A DNA stretch of 11,600 nucleotides from an uncultured Sphingobacteriales bacterium (GTDB lineage Bacteria > Bacteroidota > Bacteroidia > Chitinophagales > Chitinophagaceae), in NCBI GenBank assembly GCA_946887085.1, contig CAMPKG010000076.1:1-11600 (forward strand), in the 5' to 3' direction. Each line of letters starts with the position of its first letter. Position 1 is the stretch's first letter. Positions 1 to 6,474 of this stretch are shown in pieces. A program made the position numbers and the translations under genes. The notes under the pieces are model-generated. The model saw only the letters and a program-made list of their open reading frames with translations, ran no database searches and was not told where the DNA came from.

Positions 1-126
1 CTATTAGTCAGATTGAAAAAAATTACCATAAAATATATATCATTAAATCGTTGCATTTTATAATGTGTTTGTTCACCTTCGCATTAAGGGATAATTTCAA
101 ACACACACTAGTAAGGCCACTCATTC

Positions 127-143
127 GTAACCTGAAGGGTTAC
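127..143. repeat. Small inverted repeat (hairpin GTAACC-TGAAG-GGTTAC)
   Basis: A perfect 6-bp stem, GTAACC (127-132) with GGTTAC (138-143), encloses a 5-base loop. No T-run follows on either strand, so it is not a typical intrinsic terminator. It could be an operator half-site pair or chance. The related sequence GGTAAC recurs at 196-201 and 207-212. Confidence 0.4.
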
Positions 144-194
144 CCGTCAAATTCCATAAGAGAGCTGAGATCATATAAGGGAATATTCATTACA

Positions 195-212
195 CGGTAA
201 CATTCCGGTAAC
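195..212. repeat. Tandem direct repeat CGGTAAC x2, 11-bp period
   Basis: CGGTAAC occurs at 195-201 and again at 206-212, so the two copies lie on the same face of the helix. A near-inverse copy, GTTACCCG, lies at 139-146. This arrangement fits a protein-binding site but no regulator can be named from it. Confidence 0.35.
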
Positions 213-243
213 GACAACATGTGAGTTTTGATTATAAGACTCC

Positions 244-273
244 GTTAAGGAATATTCTTCATTGTTAAGGGAT
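244..273. promoter_or_regulatory. Candidate regulator site: GTTAAGGRAT direct repeats 20 bp apart
   Basis: GTTAAGGAAT (244-253) and GTTAAGGGAT (264-273) match at 9 of 10 positions and are offset by exactly 20 bp. Two looser copies lie upstream: ATTAAGGGAT at 83-92 and ATAAGGGAAT at 175-184. Direct repeats with a GTTAAG-like core about two helical turns apart resemble the sites of LytTR-family response regulators (for example AgrA, core ACAGTTAAG with about 21-bp periodicity), a family common in Bacteroidota. The LytTR assignment is an inference. The repeats themselves are directly visible and sit 28 bp before a possible start codon at 301. Confidence 0.35.
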
Positions 274-300
274 TTTTAAAAACTGCTTAAAACACAAACC

Positions 301-396
301 ATGAGAAAACCACTCGCACGCGTGGTTAATGGTCGTCTCTCTCCATTACCGGAGCGGATGCCCCACGTATTGCCCGAACCAGAACATCCTCCATAA
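301..396 (+). CDS. Possible 31-aa small ORF, or structured leader RNA
   Basis: The frame from ATG 301 to TAA 394 encodes 31 residues, beginning MRKPLARVVNGR and ending EPEHPP: basic at the start, proline- and glutamate-rich at the end, with no hydrophobic segment. It is unlike any family I know. Three points favour it. Its start context (AAACACAAACC-ATG) closely matches that of the genes at 450 and 865. Its base composition (about 53% GC by hand count) jumps above the AT-rich flanks and the jump coincides with the ORF limits. It sits in line with the downstream genes. Against it, a 31-codon open frame is common by chance, and the same segment carries hairpins (308-327, 327-348 and 341-354), so it could instead be a structured 5' leader. 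No function is proposed. Confidence 0.25.
   Translation: MRKPLARVVNGRLSPLPERMPHVLPEPEHPP
308..354 (+). repeat. Cluster of inverted repeats, partly mutually exclusive
   Basis: Stem A pairs AACCAC (308-313) with GTGGTT (322-327) and has the 8-bp palindrome CACGCGTG (317-324) overlapping its loop and arm. Stem B pairs TAATGG (327-332) with CCATTA (343-348). Stem C pairs CTCC (341-344) with GGAG (351-354) and cannot form together with B. A and B are nearly contiguous. The stems are short, so a functional RNA fold is only a possibility. Confidence 0.3.
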
Positions 397-449
397 CAGA
401 TTTACTCATTTTTAATCAACCAACATTTTATCACTAAAAAAACACAAAC

Positions 450-818
450 ATGAAAAGAACCATTTTTTTATCGCTCGTTTTCCTCGGCCTGTTCTGCTGC
501 AACACCGCCTTTGCAGATGGCCAAAATTCAGGCACCTTCAACCTGACGTACAATGGCAACACTATTTCTGCCATTTACAATGTGGTACCCGCTGAACCGG
601 ACAATATTGTTCTACACATCCGTCCGTCTTCAGAGTTTGTATTGAATGCACATGTTGTTGACAAAGATGGCAAGGAACTGATCAAACTGGCACCTGAGAC
701 CGTAACAGGCCGTTACGTGAACAGTATCGATGTTTCGAAGCTGCCCGCAGGTACTTACTATATAGAAGTACTTGGCGGAACTGCCGAAGAGAAACACAGC
801 ATCCCGTTCTCCAAATAA
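450..818 (+). CDS. Small secreted beta-sandwich protein (DUF3244- or T9SS-tail-like)
   Basis: The 122-residue product starts with a Sec signal peptide (KR at 2-3, hydrophobic 5-15, likely signal peptidase I cleavage after AFA at 20-22). LFCC at 14-17 is a poor lipobox, so lipidation is unlikely. The mature part of about 100 residues reads as one Ig-like beta-sandwich. Its second half (VVDKDGKEL ... IDVSKLPAGTYYIEV ... FSK) closely follows the pattern of T9SS type A sorting tails, but the hallmark YPNP strand is absent. The small secreted DUF3244 proteins of Bacteroidota have the same size and layout and are the main alternative. The ATG is preceded by the A-rich context AAACACAAAC and no Shine-Dalgarno sequence. 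It lies 46 bases before the T9SS cargo gene, probably in one transcript. No enzymatic residues are seen; a structural or envelope role is inferred. Confidence 0.75.
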   Translation: MKRTIFLSLVFLGLFCCNTAFADGQNSGTFNLTYNGNTISAIYNVVPAEPDNIVLHIRPSSEFVLNAHVVDKDGKELIKLAPETVTGRYVNSIDVSKLPAGTYYIEVLGGTAEEKHSIPFSK

Positions 819-864
819 TCTGCAACACAACGAAACAACATTATAAACATTCAACACAAACTAT

Positions 865-2892
865 ATGAAAACAACTATTTCAGCGGTTAGATCAAAACTG
901 CTTTTTGTCATACTCGCCGCGGCTCCTTTATCGGGCTTTGCGCAGCTCACTGTTTCTCCTAACCAAACTGCTACCGCACTCGCCAATGCGCTTGTCGGTA
1001 CGGGCGTAACAGTTTCTAATGCTACACTGACTTGTCCCGGCGGTGCAAACGGCACTTTCTCCGGAGGAGCTAATGCACTTGGCATAAGTAATGGTATCGT
1101 ATTGACGAGCGGAAGCGCAGCTGCTGTTTCCAACAACGCATCGTTTTTTTCAAGCGAAGGATTAGGAGCAGGCGGCGACGGCGACCTTTCAGGACTGAGC
1201 GGCAATAATACATTCGACGCTTGTGTACTTGAATTTGATTTTGTGCCTCTGGGCGACGCCATACAATTTCGTTATCAATTCGGTTCTGAGGAATATCCAA
1301 ACTACACCTGTACACAATTCAACGATGTATTTGGCTTCTTCATCTCCGGACCGGGCTATGGAGGACCAACCAATATAGCACTTGTGCCCAGCACCAATAT
1401 ACCAGTAGCTATCAATAGCGTGAACGGTGGTTCACCAACCGGCGGTGGCGTACTGGCTAATTGCCAGGCTATGGGCCCGGGCTCTCCCTTCCCTGCTTAT
1501 TTCATTAACAACGCGGGCGGCCCAAGTCCGGTATATGATGGTATGACGACCATCCTTAATGCCAGGGCAAATGTTACACCCTGCGAAACTTATCATTTCA
1601 AACTTGGCGTGGCTGACGCCAGTGATGGCGTGCTTACATCGGGCGTATTTCTCGAATCAGGCAGTCTTACAGTTCTGCCGCCTACTATCAACAACTGCCC
1701 GTCAGATATGACAGTATTCACAGGGCCTAACAGTACAACCTGCAGTGCTGTTGCAACATGGACACCACCAAACGTAGCAGAGAACTGCCTGGAAGTAGAG
1801 TCTGAAAATTCACACGATCCGGGGGATGTATTTCCTGTAGGAACAACACCGGTGACTTATAGCTACACCAACGCTGGCGGAACCAGCATGTGTACTTTTA
1901 ACGTGACTGTAGTTGATAACACTAATCCTGTAGTTACCTGCCAGGACTACACACTTGACCTCGTTAACGGAATGGGTACAGTAACTCCTGCCAATGTGAA
2001 TGCAGGCAGTTCCGACAATTGCGGTATCGCGAGCATGAGTGTGAGTCCGAACAATTTCACTTGTGCTGACGCAGGTACAAATGTTGTTACGCTTACGGTA
2101 ACCGATGTGAACGGAAATTCTTCTTCGTGCAATGCGAACGTGACTGTTCAATACCAGCCAACATGCGAAGTAGTATCAGTACCTGAGAACAATGTGTATA
2201 CAGGTGGCAATCCTAACAACATCTATTTAGGATATGGTCCGCAAACTGCTACGCTGGATGCAACTGCAACAGGCGGCAGCGGCTTCACCTATTCATGGTC
2301 GCCAGGCACAGACCTGAGCTGCACCAATTGCGAAGACCCTGTTTTTGCGCCAACAGCTGCAGGTAACTATACATTCACGTTGACAGCTACCAACAACAAT
2401 GGTTGCAGCACAACCTGCGATATCACTTTTTGCGTTCAGGATATCCGCGTGCCTGGCCAAAACCACAAAGTGTACATCTGTCACTATCCTCAAGGCAACC
2501 CTGGTAACGCACAAACGTTATCTGTAAGCGTTAACGCAGTGCCTTCACATTTCGGTCCTCACGTAGGCGATAAACTGGGTAAATGCGATGACGAAGGTTG
2601 TGGTACTGCTAACAAGAACAGCAATATGGCCGCAATGACGGGCAACGGCATTATCGATGCTATCAAGGTTTATCCAAACCCCATAACAGGAGTGTTCACT
2701 GTTGAGCTGCCTTATGGTATGGGCGGTACGGAAGCTATCCTGATGGATATGAGCGGACGTACCATCCAGCGCCAAAGCTTTGAAGGTGAGAACAAACTGA
2801 ACTTCGACCTGAGCAGCCAGTCAAAAGGTGTGTACATGGTTGAGATCATCAACGGCAAAGAAGTACATCGTACAAGGGTTGTTAAGCAATAG
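865..2892 (+). CDS. Choice-of-anchor L / HYR surface protein with T9SS sorting domain
   Basis: This 675-residue exported protein has a signal peptide (cleavage likely after GFA at 24-26). Next is a choice-of-anchor L domain, about residues 27-272, recognisable by the ISNGIVLTSG and FDFVPLGDAIQFRYQFGSEEY segments. A HYR domain (about 275-351, starting NNCPSD) and a second HYR-like repeat (about 352-429, NPVVTCQDYTL) follow, then a PKD-like segment (about 430-526, TYSWSPG ... FTLTATN). A short Cys/His module lies at about 535-574. The protein ends in a T9SS type A C-terminal domain (about 597-675, KVYPNP at 601-606, with G.Y and K.V strands near the end). T9SS tails direct cargo across the outer membrane, usually with tail removal and anchoring to lipopolysaccharide. 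No catalytic motif is visible, so an adhesive or structural surface role is inferred. A strong terminator follows 21 bases after the stop. Confidence 0.9.
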   Translation: MKTTISAVRSKLLFVILAAAPLSGFAQLTVSPNQTATALANALVGTGVTVSNATLTCPGGANGTFSGGANALGISNGIVLTSGSAAAVSNNASFFSSEGLGAGGDGDLSGLSGNNTFDACVLEFDFVPLGDAIQFRYQFGSEEYPNYTCTQFNDVFGFFISGPGYGGPTNIALVPSTNIPVAINSVNGGSPTGGGVLANCQAMGPGSPFPAYFINNAGGPSPVYDGMTTILNARANVTPCETYHFKLGVADASDGVLTSGVFLESGSLTVLPPTINNCPSDMTVFTGPNSTTCSAVATWTPPNVAENCLEVESENSHDPGDVFPVGTTPVTYSYTNAGGTSMCTFNVTVVDNTNPVVTCQDYTLDLVNGMGTVTPANVNAGSSDNCGIASMSVSPNNFTCADAGTNVVTLTVTDVNGNSSSCNANVTVQYQPTCEVVSVPENNVYTGGNPNNIYLGYGPQTATLDATATGGSGFTYSWSPGTDLSCTNCEDPVFAPTAAGNYTFTLTATNNNGCSTTCDITFCVQDIRVPGQNHKVYICHYPQGNPGNAQTLSVSVNAVPSHFGPHVGDKLGKCDDEGCGTANKNSNMAAMTGNGIIDAIKVYPNPITGVFTVELPYGMGGTEAILMDMSGRTIQRQSFEGENKLNFDLSSQSKGVYMVEIINGKEVHRTRVVKQ

Positions 2893-2913
2893 CTTCTTCG
2901 ATAATAACTATAG

Positions 2914-2947
2914 AACGGCCCCGCGCTTCGCGGGGCCGTTTGCTTTT
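2914..2947 (+). terminator. Intrinsic terminator after the T9SS cargo gene
   Basis: An 11-bp perfect GC-rich stem, AACGGCCCCGC (2914-2924) with GCGGGGCCGTT (2930-2940), encloses a 5-base loop that can close by one further G-C pair. It is followed by TGCTTTT. It ends the unit containing the genes at 450 and 865 and isolates the ABC transporter gene, which starts 30 bases further on. Confidence 0.9.
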
Positions 2948-2953
2948 ATTCCC

Positions 2954-2961
2954 GACCTTTG
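2954..2961 (+). promoter_or_regulatory. Candidate -7 element of the ABC transporter gene
   Basis: GACCTTTG differs from the Bacteroidota -7 consensus TAnnTTTG at one position and is followed by CAG, as in the other candidates of this window. No TTTG lies at the normal -33 distance, which falls in the terminator stem. The TTG inside it (2959-2961) is in frame with the transporter but is better explained as promoter sequence than as a start codon. Only 9 bases separate it from ATG 2971. Confidence 0.4.
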
Positions 2962-2970
2962 CAGGGCTTT

Positions 2971-4758
2971 ATGAAGAATCTGGCTTCGCTGAATAAATAT
3001 TTTGTCAAGTATAAATGGAGATTATTGCTCGGGTTGGCCTTTGTGAGTATCTCCAACATTTTCGCCGTACTCGCCCCGGTTGTGGTGCGGAACGTACTCG
3101 ATAGAGTAACGTTGAATATCAACAGCTATCATCTTGTGGGTAGTTCAGTCATCAAAGGCGAACTGCAGGATTATATCTTTCAACTGGTACTGCTCAACGG
3201 GCTGCTATTGCTCGGGCTGGCCGTAATGCGCGGTATCTTTATGTTCTTCATGCGCCAGACGATAATAGTTATGTCGCGACATATAGAATACGACCAGAAG
3301 AACGAGATATACAACCACTACCAGGAACTACACACACAGTTTTTCAAAACAAATTTCACCGGCGACCTGATGAACCGCATATCGGAAGATGTATCGCGCG
3401 TGCGCATGTATACAGGCCCTTCGCTGATGTATAGTGTCAATCTTATTGTTCTTTCTGTAATGTGCATCTGGGGTATGCTGCGCGTCAACCCGATGCTTAC
3501 GTTTTATGTTGTCGCGCCGCTGCCTTTGCTGGCTTTGTCCATTTACACGGTTAACAGCCTCATCTTCAAAAAAAGCGAGAAGATACAGGCACAGCTATCG
3601 GGTTTAACGACGACGGCACAAGAGTCTTATTCCGGCATCCGCGTCATCAAGTCCTTCGTGCAGGAGAAGAATATGCTGGGATTTTTCACCAACACTTCTG
3701 AAGAATACCGCAAGAGCGCTATCAACCTCTCACTGACGGAAGCAATCTATTTCCCTGCGATGAACCTGTTCATTGGCCTGAGTATGCTTAGCACGGTACT
3801 GATAGGCGGGTATCTTGCCATACAAGGACAGATAACAGCTGGTAACATAGCTGAGTTTGTCATCTACATCAACCTGCTCATGTTCCCGATCTCAAGTATT
3901 GGGTGGGTGGCGTCTATGATACAGCGTGCGGGTGCTTCGCAGAAACGTATTGACGAGTTCCTGCACACAAAACCTTTAATAGCAAGCACACCGGATAGTA
4001 ATAAACACAACCTCGGGGGTAACATCAGTTTCAAAAATGTGAGCTTCACTTATCCGCACACAGGCATCACCGCCTTGAAGAATTTTTCGCTGGATATTAA
4101 TGCAGGCGAAAAAGTTGCGATCATTGGCAAAACAGGCTCGGGCAAATCTACCATTGCACAACTATTGCTGCGCATGTACGATACGACAAAGGGACAGGTA
4201 GTATATGATGACCTGGATATAAAGGGGCTGGATCTAAGAGATATGCGGGGGCAAATTGCTTATGCGCCACAGGAAGCTTATCTATTCTCAGACACATTAT
4301 ACAACAATATCAAATTCGGCAAGCCGGATGCTACGGAAGCAGAAGTAAAAAGAGCTGCATATATGGCGGATCTTGAAAAGGACATTGCAACGTTGCAAAA
4401 GGGTTATGAAACGACCATAGGCGAGCGTGGTGTAATGCTCTCAGGTGGACAAAAACAACGCATGGTGCTGGCACGTGCGCTCGTGAAGAACACTAGAATA
4501 TTATTGATGGACGAATCATTATCCGCAGTGGATACACAAACTGAAAAGACCATATTATCCAACCTGAAAGCCGATCTTGCGGATAAAACCATCATCATCA
4601 TCACCCACCGCATTTTCACCAGCTGGCAGTTTGATAAGATCATTGTGCTCGATGATGGCGAAATAGTCGAGCAAGGCACTCATGAGGAATTAATGCAGTT
4701 GAACGAACGCTATGCCGCGTTATATCACCACCAAACTGCTATGTCGTCTGCTACTTAA
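2971..4758 (+). CDS. Type I ABC exporter half-transporter (TMD-NBD fusion)
   Basis: The 595-residue product has an N-terminal ABC transporter membrane domain (about residues 15-320, six helices expected) fused to an ATPase domain (about 350-585), as in MsbA/LmrA/BmrA-type exporters that work as homo- or heterodimers in the inner membrane. All nucleotide-binding motifs are intact: Walker A GKTGSGKS (386-393), Q-loop APQ (Q434), signature LSGGQ (490-494), Walker B ILLMDE (510-515, catalytic E515), D-loop SAVD (518-521) and switch H546. The substrate cannot be told; lipid, peptide or drug are all possible. I chose ATG 2971 over the in-frame TTG at 2959, because the TTG lies within a promoter-like TTTG and the ATG gives a normal MKNLASLNKYF start. 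The 3' end overlaps the convergent peptidase gene by 8 bases. No partner half-transporter is adjacent, which suggests a homodimer. Confidence 0.93.
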   Translation: MKNLASLNKYFVKYKWRLLLGLAFVSISNIFAVLAPVVVRNVLDRVTLNINSYHLVGSSVIKGELQDYIFQLVLLNGLLLLGLAVMRGIFMFFMRQTIIVMSRHIEYDQKNEIYNHYQELHTQFFKTNFTGDLMNRISEDVSRVRMYTGPSLMYSVNLIVLSVMCIWGMLRVNPMLTFYVVAPLPLLALSIYTVNSLIFKKSEKIQAQLSGLTTTAQESYSGIRVIKSFVQEKNMLGFFTNTSEEYRKSAINLSLTEAIYFPAMNLFIGLSMLSTVLIGGYLAIQGQITAGNIAEFVIYINLLMFPISSIGWVASMIQRAGASQKRIDEFLHTKPLIASTPDSNKHNLGGNISFKNVSFTYPHTGITALKNFSLDINAGEKVAIIGKTGSGKSTIAQLLLRMYDTTKGQVVYDDLDIKGLDLRDMRGQIAYAPQEAYLFSDTLYNNIKFGKPDATEAEVKRAAYMADLEKDIATLQKGYETTIGERGVMLSGGQKQRMVLARALVKNTRILLMDESLSAVDTQTEKTILSNLKADLADKTIIIITHRIFTSWQFDKIIVLDDGEIVEQGTHEELMQLNERYAALYHHQTAMSSAT

Positions 4759-6388
4759 ATTCAATCGGCATCGTTACACTTTCACTGCCACGCTGTACAG
4801 TCACCTCTGTTTTATCACCTTCTTTAAAAGCACCTAGAGCCTCCATATAGGTTTGCATGCCTTTAATCTGGTGGCTGCCTAATTTGGTGATCACATCGCC
4901 TGCTTTGATACCTGCTTTAATAGCCGGCCTGTTATCGCTCACGCCATCAACTTTTACACCTTCGCCCTGGAAAGAATAATCGGGCATGATGCCCAGCGTT
5001 ACTTTGAAACGTACCTTGCCTACAGCAACTTCTTTTGTTTTGGTGAAAACGGGTTTCGGCATCTTGTCCATTTTCTTCACTACGTCGTGTATATAGTGCA
5101 TAATAGCTACCTCACCTTCGTAGTTGATCTTTTCCGCATCGTCGCTTGGTTTGTGATAGTCGGTATGCAGGCCGGTGAAGAAAAATAATACAGGAATACC
5201 AGCGCGGTAGAAAGACGTGTGATCTGATGGCCCCGCACCGGCACTATCCACTGCGACCTTAAAATTCTTTGGTTTGGTGAACTGCCCCCATACAGGAGAA
5301 GTACCTACGCCCCCAATGGTTAATGCATGGGTGCTATCATTCAGCCGGCCTACCATGTCCATGTTGATCATGTAGGCAGTGTTTGTGCTGTCAAAGCCCA
5401 TTTCGCGAACGATTGCTTTAGACCCTATCAACCCTTCTTCCTCGCCTGAGAAGCTGACGAAGAGATAATTGTAGTTGTTCAGCCTGCTTTTCTTCACCCA
5501 TTCCGCAAGTTGTATCAATGCCGCAGTACCGCTGGCATTGTCATCGGCGCCATTGTGTATTGCACGTGTTTTCGATGCATGCAGGCTGTTGCCGTCTTCG
5601 CCCCAGCCAAGGTGATCGTAGTGCGCACCGATAATTACTGTGTGTTTTGCATTATTGTCGAGGTAGGCAGCAATGTTGTGGCCTGTCACTTCAGATTTTT
5701 GCAGCGATACATTGATCTCCACTGGTATCTCGTTGCGAAATTTCGGCACATATGTTTGCCAGGTTTTGAAATTGATAAATCCTACAGGAATCTCCAGTTG
5801 GTCGTACTCATTTTTGGCGTTGTACGATGGTTCGAACTTGGCATTATAGTTGTCGTAGAACAGAACGCCCGTAGCACCCTGCTTTTGTGCCTCTTTTGCT
5901 TTTTCGTAGGCCTTCTTATCAGCATCAAAATGGGCATCAGCTGCTTCGTCTTTGTCGGCAAACAATGGCATCATCCAGATGTTGCCATTTTCAAACACGT
6001 CTGGTATCACCTCGCCATAAGCACGCTTGTTGGCGCTGAATGCATAGGGAAAGCCATCTTCACGCATGCGCATGGCATCATTGCCCAGCTTGATGCGTGT
6101 CTGGTCCATTATCTTTTTGCCTTCCTGGTAAAGAAACGGATGTGAATATTTGCCCTTATACCCGGGAACACCGATGGCCCTATAACGGTTCTCCAGGTAA
6201 GCAGCAGCTTTACGCTCACCTTCAGAACCTACGCGCCTCCCCTCCAGCTCATCAGAAGCCAGGTAGATGATATCCGCTTGTAACTGTTTGATAGCCCTCC
6301 TGTCGGCTTTGTTCTGCGCCGATGCGCCGTGCGCCAATAAAAAAACTGAAATGCCCGCTGCCAGTAATCCCCGGTAAGTATATGCCAT
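4751..6388 (-). CDS. Secreted M28 family zinc metallopeptidase with C-terminal PDZ domain
   Basis: The 545-residue product has a signal peptide (cleavage likely after ASA at 22-24), so it acts in the periplasm or outside the cell. An N-terminal M28 segment (YLASDELEGRRVGSEGE) is followed by a PA-like insert (about 110-235), and the catalytic M28 core resumes. Expected di-zinc aminopeptidase residues are present: H256 in GAHYDH, bridging D282 in GADDNASG, E316 (general base) and E317 in SGEEEGLIGS, D344 in NMDMVGR and H412 in HTDYHKPSDD. A PDZ domain fills about 455-545 (DGVSDNRPAIKAGIKAGDVITKLG), an arrangement known in Bacteroidota M28 proteins, where it may position substrates. The family removes N-terminal amino acids from peptides; exact specificity cannot be read here. 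The ATG at 6388 follows a good promoter by only 8 bases. The gene appears monocistronic. Confidence 0.93.
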   Translation of the reverse strand: MAYTYRGLLAAGISVFLLAHGASAQNKADRRAIKQLQADIIYLASDELEGRRVGSEGERKAAAYLENRYRAIGVPGYKGKYSHPFLYQEGKKIMDQTRIKLGNDAMRMREDGFPYAFSANKRAYGEVIPDVFENGNIWMMPLFADKDEAADAHFDADKKAYEKAKEAQKQGATGVLFYDNYNAKFEPSYNAKNEYDQLEIPVGFINFKTWQTYVPKFRNEIPVEINVSLQKSEVTGHNIAAYLDNNAKHTVIIGAHYDHLGWGEDGNSLHASKTRAIHNGADDNASGTAALIQLAEWVKKSRLNNYNYLFVSFSGEEEGLIGSKAIVREMGFDSTNTAYMINMDMVGRLNDSTHALTIGGVGTSPVWGQFTKPKNFKVAVDSAGAGPSDHTSFYRAGIPVLFFFTGLHTDYHKPSDDAEKINYEGEVAIMHYIHDVVKKMDKMPKPVFTKTKEVAVGKVRFKVTLGIMPDYSFQGEGVKVDGVSDNRPAIKAGIKAGDVITKLGSHQIKGMQTYMEALGAFKEGDKTEVTVQRGSESVTMPIEFK

Positions 6389-6396
6389 ATGAACTG

Positions 6397-6427
6397 CAAA
6401 ATTACAGCGTTAGCGGCAGGCAACAAA
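6397..6427 (-). promoter_or_regulatory. Bacteroidota-type promoter of the M28 peptidase gene
   Basis: Read on the minus strand, TTTG (6427-6424) is followed after exactly 19 bases by TAATTTTG (6404-6397). This fits the Bacteroidota primary sigma consensus TTTG-N19-21-TAnnTTTG completely. The start codon begins 8 bases after the -7 box, so the leader should be only a few bases or absent. The -33 TTTG is the end of the T-run of the preceding scpB terminator. Confidence 0.65.
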
Positions 6428-6454
6428 AAACCCGTCCCGACGACGCGGAACGGG
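6425..6454 (-). terminator. Intrinsic terminator of scpB
   Basis: On the minus strand, CCCGTTCCG (6454-6446) pairs with CGGGACGGG (6439-6431) over 9 bp with one G-U wobble. The loop is 6 bases and six T residues follow (6430-6425). It lies 20 bases after the scpB stop codon and separates scpB from the downstream peptidase gene on the same strand. Confidence 0.85.
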
Positions 6455-6474
6455 CCTGATCGATCTATCTGTAT

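Larger units (their letters stand above)
1..300. other. AT-rich intergenic region with short repeats, no gene seen
   Basis: I see no credible coding frame on either strand in this stretch. It is AT-rich and holds several repeated short motifs: a GTAACC/GGTTAC hairpin, two CGGTAAC copies 11 bp apart, and four copies of a WTAAGGRAT-like element, two of them exactly 20 bp apart next to the downstream genes. No exact TAnnTTTG -7 box was found. The nearest candidates are TGTGTTTG at 64-71 and GAGTTTTG at 223-230, each with one mismatch and no matching TTTG at the -33 distance. The region is most likely the regulatory region of the secretory genes starting at 450. That role is inferred from position only. 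Confidence 0.6.

Noticed and set aside
64..71. TGTGTTTG as a -7 promoter box
   Set aside because: It misses the A of TAnnTTTG, has no TTTG 19-21 bases upstream and lies almost 400 bases from the first secure gene.
861..1262. Minus-strand frame of 133 codons rich in Pro/Ala/Ser
   Set aside because: It is antisense to the choice-of-anchor L domain; its composition simply mirrors Gly/Ala/Thr codons of the real gene.
1681..2892. Repeat-rich C-terminal part as a possible CRISPR-like or tandem DNA repeat
   Set aside because: The similarity is at protein-domain level (HYR-like modules); no exact DNA repeat with regular spacing is present.
5510..6145. Long open frame (211 codons) on the + strand
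   Set aside because: It lies wholly antisense to the M28 peptidase, whose catalytic residues are all in the opposite frame. Its translation is a Cys/Val/Ile-rich shadow with no domain or start signal.
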